Assembly: GCA_036399815.1 (NCBI GenBank)
Contig: DASWMK010000128.1
Span: 1-34,394 of the forward strand
Direction of reading: 5' to 3'
Length of the DNA: 34,394 bases
Source of the DNA: Acidimicrobiales bacterium
GTDB taxonomy: Bacteria; Actinomycetota; Acidimicrobiia; Acidimicrobiales; DASWMK01
The notes under the pieces were generated by a model. It was given only the letters and a program-made list of their open reading frames with translations, did not search any database and had not been told where the DNA came from. Position numbers and translations under genes: made by a program. Of the stretch, positions 31,423 to 34,394 are shown one piece after another. The stretch's first letter is position 1. Every line of letters starts with the position of its first letter.

Positions 31423-31775
31423 GACCCGCCCCCCACGTGGGCCCAGGCCTCGACCTCGACGACGGCGCCGAGGGGCAGGGCGGCGACGGCCACGGCCGAC
31501 CGGGCCGGGCGGTGGTCGCCGAAGGCGGCCGTGTAGATCTCGTTCATCGTGCGGTAGTCGGCCATGTCGGTGAGGAACACGGTCGTCTTCACCACCGACG
31601 ACAGCGACGCCCCCTCCCGCTCCAGCAGGCCCCGCAGGTTGTCCATGGCCTGGCGGAGCTGGGCCTCGAGGCCGCCCTCGACCAGCTGCCCGTCGACGAT
31701 CCCGACCTGCCCCGACACGACGAGCCAGTCCCCGGCCCTGACGATCGGCGTGTAGGGCCCCACCGGCGTGCTCAT
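31419..31775 (-). CDS. RidA-family imine/enamine deaminase
   Basis: A 118-residue YjgF/YER057c/UK114 family trimer. Members hydrolyse reactive 2-aminoacrylate and related imines, protecting PLP enzymes. The sequence shows VGPYTPIVRAGDWLVVSGQ, then QAMDNLRGLLEREGASLSSV, VVKTTVFLTDMADY, and HRPARSAVAVAALPLGAVVE with the catalytic Arg (equivalent to Arg105 of E. coli RidA). The ATG at 31775 overlaps the stop of the upstream fusion gene (ATGA), and AGGAGGG lies 8 nt before it. Coupling with an oxidoreductase-like gene suggests that the latter yields an imine or that RidA quenches a by-product; the actual partner is unproved. Confidence 0.95.
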   Translation of the reverse strand: MSTPVGPYTPIVRAGDWLVVSGQVGIVDGQLVEGGLEAQLRQAMDNLRGLLEREGASLSSVVKTTVFLTDMADYRTMNEIYTAAFGDHRPARSAVAVAALPLGAVVEVEAWAHVGGGS

Positions 31776-33337
31776 GCGCGCGTCCCTCCTCTGACCCGGG
31801 CCCCCGTGGGCCACTCGGGCGGGCATCCTTGCTCCATCCAGACCGCCGCCGCCACCGCGGCGAACACGGCGTCGCTCCCGTTGACCGCCGGGCCGTCGCC
31901 GGGCACGACCTCGACGTCCACCGGCGGGGTGTCCATGGCGCGGAGGATGCCGAAGGACCGGATCGTCAGGTCGTGCACCCGGCCATCCTCGTCCACGGCG
32001 ATGCCCTCCGAGGTCACCCACCCGATGGCCATGTGGGCGGCGCCCACCGCGTAGGACCGGAGGACGACCTCGTCGAGCGGGTCGCCGGCGTCGACCACCA
32101 CGCGGACCCGGCCGCCCCGCACCTCGGCCTCGGCCCGGCCGCCGCCGGGGGCGACGACGGCCGCCTCCCCCCGCACGGCGGCGAGGAGCACGGCGGCCTC
32201 GGCCCAGCCGGCAGCCCGGACGGCGGCCGAGGTCGGCGGGCCGGCCACGTCCACCTCCTCGACAGCGAGGCCGGGGGCGACGGACGCGACGGCGGCGGCG
32301 ATCCCCGGCGTCCGCACGGCCCGCAGCACGCCGGTGCCGTCCCGCCGGACGCCGGCGGCCACCGGCGGCCGCTTCGGGCCGAGGCGGACGGTGTCCTCCC
32401 TGGAGAGCAGCACCCGGACGGGGCGGCCGTGGTCGTCGGCCAGCCGGCGGGCGGCGGCTCCGGCCGGCGAGCCGAGCTTCCCGCCGAACGCCCCGCCGTT
32501 GGCCAGCGGCGATGCCGGCTCGCCGCCCGGCTCGCACCAGGAGGCGTCGGTCTCCAGGTAGGCGGGCTCGACCCAGGTCGTGCGCAGGGTGAGGTCCCAG
32601 TCGCCGGGCGGGAGGTCGAGGGGCGGGCGGGGCTCGACCGTCGTCCGCCGCCCCTGGATCTTGCCGGCCAGCGCCCTCGCCTCGGCCAGGGACTCGCCCA
32701 CGGCCCACCCCCCGGCCCCGTCGGGGACGGCAACGAGCGCGCCGGGCGGGGCCGTGTCGTCGGCGAAGCCGGCCCGCCCGAGGGCGACGTCGGCCCCGAC
32801 CCGCTGGGGCGAGCCGCCCTCGACCGTCGCCCGGCGGGCGGCGGCGTCGAGGTCCCGCCCGCCGAGGTCGACCGGGGCGGCGCCGGCGGCCAGCGACCAG
32901 GCGTCGAGGATGGTCCGCCACCCCGTGCACCGGCACAGGTGGGCGGCGAGGGCCCGCTCGGCGGCGGCCTCGGTCGCCGGCGCCATCCCGGCCAGGCGGA
33001 CGACGATGCCCGGGGTGCAGAACCCGCACTGGCTGGCGCCGGTGGCGACGAACGCCGCCGCCCAGCGGTCCCGCTCGGCCGGGTCGAGGCCGTCGGCCGT
33101 CGTCACCCGCCGGCCGGCCACCCGCCGCACCGGCGTCACGCACGCCACCCGGGGGCTGCCGTCGACCAGCACCGTGCAGCAGCCGCACTGGCCCTGCGGG
33201 CTGCACCCGTCCTTCGGGGAGCGGACGCCGAGGCGCTCCCGGAGGGCGTCGAGGAGGGTGCCGCCGTCGTCGGGGACGGTGACGGCCCGGCCGTCCACCT
33301 CGAACGCGACCCCGGCCGGCCGCGACGGCTCGCTCAC
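31772..33337 (-). CDS. Compact [2Fe-2S] plus truncated molybdo-hydroxylase-like fusion
   Basis: A 521-residue protein. Residues 1-160 are a complete xanthine-dehydrogenase/CoxS-type small subunit: plant-type [2Fe-2S] ligands in DGCSPQGQCGCC and a later VAC, then the all-helical domain with SQCGFCTPG and HLCRCTGW. Residues 165-521 resemble a molybdopterin large subunit (CoxL/XdhA) but at about 360 rather than 750 residues. RVGADVALGRAGFADDTAPP resembles the hammerhead start and NGGAFGGKLGSPAGAAARRL the Mo-site loop, and the C-terminal third matches only loosely. The usual G-x-G-E with the catalytic Glu is not evident; the region reads PAVNGSDAVFAAV. A degenerate or cofactor-poor enzyme, or a scaffold, is possible. 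GTG 33337 has TATCCT 6 nt upstream. Confidence 0.8.
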   Translation of the reverse strand: MSEPSRPAGVAFEVDGRAVTVPDDGGTLLDALRERLGVRSPKDGCSPQGQCGCCTVLVDGSPRVACVTPVRRVAGRRVTTADGLDPAERDRWAAAFVATGASQCGFCTPGIVVRLAGMAPATEAAAERALAAHLCRCTGWRTILDAWSLAAGAAPVDLGGRDLDAAARRATVEGGSPQRVGADVALGRAGFADDTAPPGALVAVPDGAGGWAVGESLAEARALAGKIQGRRTTVEPRPPLDLPPGDWDLTLRTTWVEPAYLETDASWCEPGGEPASPLANGGAFGGKLGSPAGAAARRLADDHGRPVRVLLSREDTVRLGPKRPPVAAGVRRDGTGVLRAVRTPGIAAAVASVAPGLAVEEVDVAGPPTSAAVRAAGWAEAAVLLAAVRGEAAVVAPGGGRAEAEVRGGRVRVVVDAGDPLDEVVLRSYAVGAAHMAIGWVTSEGIAVDEDGRVHDLTIRSFGILRAMDTPPVDVEVVPGDGPAVNGSDAVFAAVAAAVWMEQGCPPEWPTGARVRGGTRA

Positions 33338-33343
33338 GGCCGG

Positions 33344-33349
33344 AGGATA
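33344..33349 (-). promoter_or_regulatory. Leaderless -10 element TATCCT for the [2Fe-2S] fusion gene
   Basis: TATCCT on the minus strand lies 6 nt before the GTG at 33337. It shares two base pairs (33348-33349) with the -10 of the opposite gene. Confidence 0.6.
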
Positions 33350-33353
33350 GGTT
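33348..33353 (+). promoter_or_regulatory. Leaderless -10 element TAGGTT for the thioredoxin-fold gene
   Basis: TAGGTT is followed by 7 nt and the GTG at 33361. It overlaps the opposing TATCCT, so only one promoter can be open at once. Confidence 0.6.
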
Positions 33354-33360
33354 CGGCGCC

Positions 33361-34239
33361 GTGCCCGTCCGACTCAGCCGCCGCGCCGTGCTCCTCGGCG
33401 GCGGCGGGCTGGTGCTGGCCGGCGCGGCGTGCGGCGCCGACCGGTCGTCGTCCGACGACGACGCCGGGGCCGACCTCGGCGACGACGTCGCCCTCGCCGC
33501 CTTCTTCGCCACCAACGAGCCGTTCGCGGCCGCCGCCATCGACCAGCGGGTGGTGTTCGGGCTGGTCGACGCGAACGGGCCGATCGGCACCGGCACGCCG
33601 GCCGAGCTGAGCTTCACCCTGGAGGACGCCACCGGCTCGCCGGCCGGCGACGCGTTGGTCGTGGCCCGGCACCAGGCCGAGCTGCCCCGGCCCTACTACC
33701 CGGTGCGGTTCAACGTGGCCGAGCCGGGGAGCTACACGGCCGTCACCGAGGTGGGCGGACGCCGGCTGGAGACGCCGTTCCTCGTCGTCGCCCGCGACCA
33801 GGTGGCGATCCCCCAGGTCGGCGACCAGCTGCCGGTCACGGCCACGCCGACGACCGACGACCCGAGGGGCGTCGACCCGATCTGCACGCGGGACCCCGAG
33901 TGCCCGCTCCACGAGGTGAGCCTGGACGAGGTGGCCGGGTCCGGGCGGCCGGTGGCCCTGCTCGTGTCGACGCCGGCGTTCTGCCAGACGGCGATCTGCG
34001 GGCCCGTGCTCGACGTGCTGCTGAACCGGCGGGCGGAGGTGGGCGACGACGTCACCCTGCTCCACGCCGAGGTGTACGCGGACGACACGGCGTCCGAGCT
34101 GGCGCCGATCGTCCAGACCCTGCGCCTCAGCTACGAGCCGGCCCTGTTCGTCGTGGACGGCGACGGCGTGCTGCGGGCGCGCCTCGACAACATCTTCGAC
34201 GCGGACGAGATGCGCGAGGCCCTCGCCGCGGTCAGCTGA
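33361..34239 (+). CDS. Exported thioredoxin-fold protein with CX4C motif
   Basis: A 292-residue protein with a Tat-type signal ([20 protein letters not shown]), whose twin Arg, hydrophobic core and Cys suggest an exported, perhaps lipid-anchored protein; the lipobox is imperfect (GAAC). An Asp-rich spacer, an immunoglobulin-like region ([13 protein letters not shown] through [10 protein letters not shown]) and a thioredoxin-like domain follow. The active-site-like segment is [18 protein letters not shown], with Cys208 and Cys213 in CX4C instead of CXXC, and a cis-Pro-like [13 protein letters not shown] near the end. It has further cysteines in CTRDPECP. Redox or copper handling outside the membrane is plausible. 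GTG 33361 is preceded by TAGGTT; the gene ends in a palindrome shared with the next gene's stop. Confidence 0.88.
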   Translation: MPVRLSRRAVLLGGGGLVLAGAACGADRSSSDDDAGADLGDDVALAAFFATNEPFAAAAIDQRVVFGLVDANGPIGTGTPAELSFTLEDATGSPAGDALVVARHQAELPRPYYPVRFNVAEPGSYTAVTEVGGRRLETPFLVVARDQVAIPQVGDQLPVTATPTTDDPRGVDPICTRDPECPLHEVSLDEVAGSGRPVALLVSTPAFCQTAICGPVLDVLLNRRAEVGDDVTLLHAEVYADDTASELAPIVQTLRLSYEPALFVVDGDGVLRARLDNIFDADEMREALAAVS

Positions 34240-34394
34240 ACGACTGCCCGCAGCCGCAGGTGCGCTGGGCGTTCGGGTTGTCGATCGAGAAGCCGGCCTG
34301 CTGGAGGCCGTCCTTGTAGTCCAGGGTGGCCCCGGTGAGCAGCTGGGCGCTCGACGGGTCGACCACCACCCGGACGCCGCGGTAGTCGGCGGCC
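34232..34394 (-). CDS. IscA/ErpA-type iron-sulfur cluster carrier (5' end outside window)
   Basis: The C-terminal 53 residues of an A-type Fe-S carrier that delivers clusters to apoproteins. [16 protein letters not shown] and the closing CGCGQSFS match the HesB/IscA family; the two C-terminal cysteines of C-G-C-G are the cluster ligands, and the third would lie upstream of the window edge. The stop overlaps that of the convergent thioredoxin-fold gene by 8 bp. The [2Fe-2S] fusion gene lies 0.9 kb away, but they are not in one transcript. Confidence 0.9.
   Translation of the reverse strand, partial: AADYRGVRVVVDPSSAQLLTGATLDYKDGLQQAGFSIDNPNAQRTCGCGQSFS

Overview
The window is very GC-rich with densely packed genes, frequent GTG and TTG starts and many 1-4 nt start/stop overlaps. 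Several features point to a high-GC Actinomycetota chromosome, probably class Acidimicrobiia: a GlnR-type regulator, GlnE, a VapBC45-type pair, a DUF664/DinB protein that suggests mycothiol biology, and a DUF2510-like N-terminus (PGWWVASDGRWYPP). No phage, insertion sequence, CRISPR array, rRNA or replication origin was seen. The window is cut inside a cpaF/tadA-type ATPase at the left edge and inside an IscA/ErpA-type gene at the right edge. No stretch of more than about 200 bp lacks a gene.

Layout. 1-2.0 kb (minus): Flp/Tad pilus ATPase and a CpaE/MinD-like ATPase. 2.1-3.3 kb: HAD-IB hydrolase, a candidate 24-residue membrane peptide on the opposite strand, a heptamer repeat and a selenocysteine tRNA. 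3.3-5.2 kb (minus): patatin-like phospholipase and a SigB/HrdB-like sigma factor. 5.4-7.8 kb: ABM-domain protein, then a three-gene operon with two ferritin-like proteins. 7.9-13.5 kb: DMT exporter and NAD synthetase (minus), divergent from glnE and a cupin. 13.6-15.7 kb: secreted beta-propeller protein and two neighbouring proteins sharing a helical repeat. 15.7-17.6 kb: pncB-pncA NAD salvage operon. 17.7-18.8 kb: vapBC45-like toxin-antitoxin. 18.8-21.4 kb (minus): P450, SDR and a lone Mrr-N/EVE-like protein. 21.5-25.4 kb: DUF2510 protein with a duplicated domain, AlkB-like dioxygenase, and a WYL regulator divergent from a DinB-GNAT pair. 25.4-27.1 kb: small orphan protein and a secreted delta-60 repeat protein. 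27.3-30.9 kb: two glutamine synthetases and GlnR. 31-34.4 kb: cold-shock protein, an operon of a compact [2Fe-2S]/molybdo-hydroxylase-like fusion with RidA and a 52-residue membrane protein, a divergent exported thioredoxin-fold protein, and IscA/ErpA.

Themes. Nitrogen control is concentrated here: the adenylyltransferase GlnE, GlnA with an intact adenylylation-site tyrosine, a second GSI enzyme and GlnR. NAD supply is the second theme (NadE, PncB, PncA). A recurring promoter layout is visible: a TAnnnT -10 hexamer followed by 6-8 nt and then the start codon, implying leaderless mRNAs. The same element lies 7 nt before the selenocysteine tRNA, so that RNA may begin at its mature 5' end. Two divergent gene pairs place such promoters back to back, one pair with overlapping -10 boxes.
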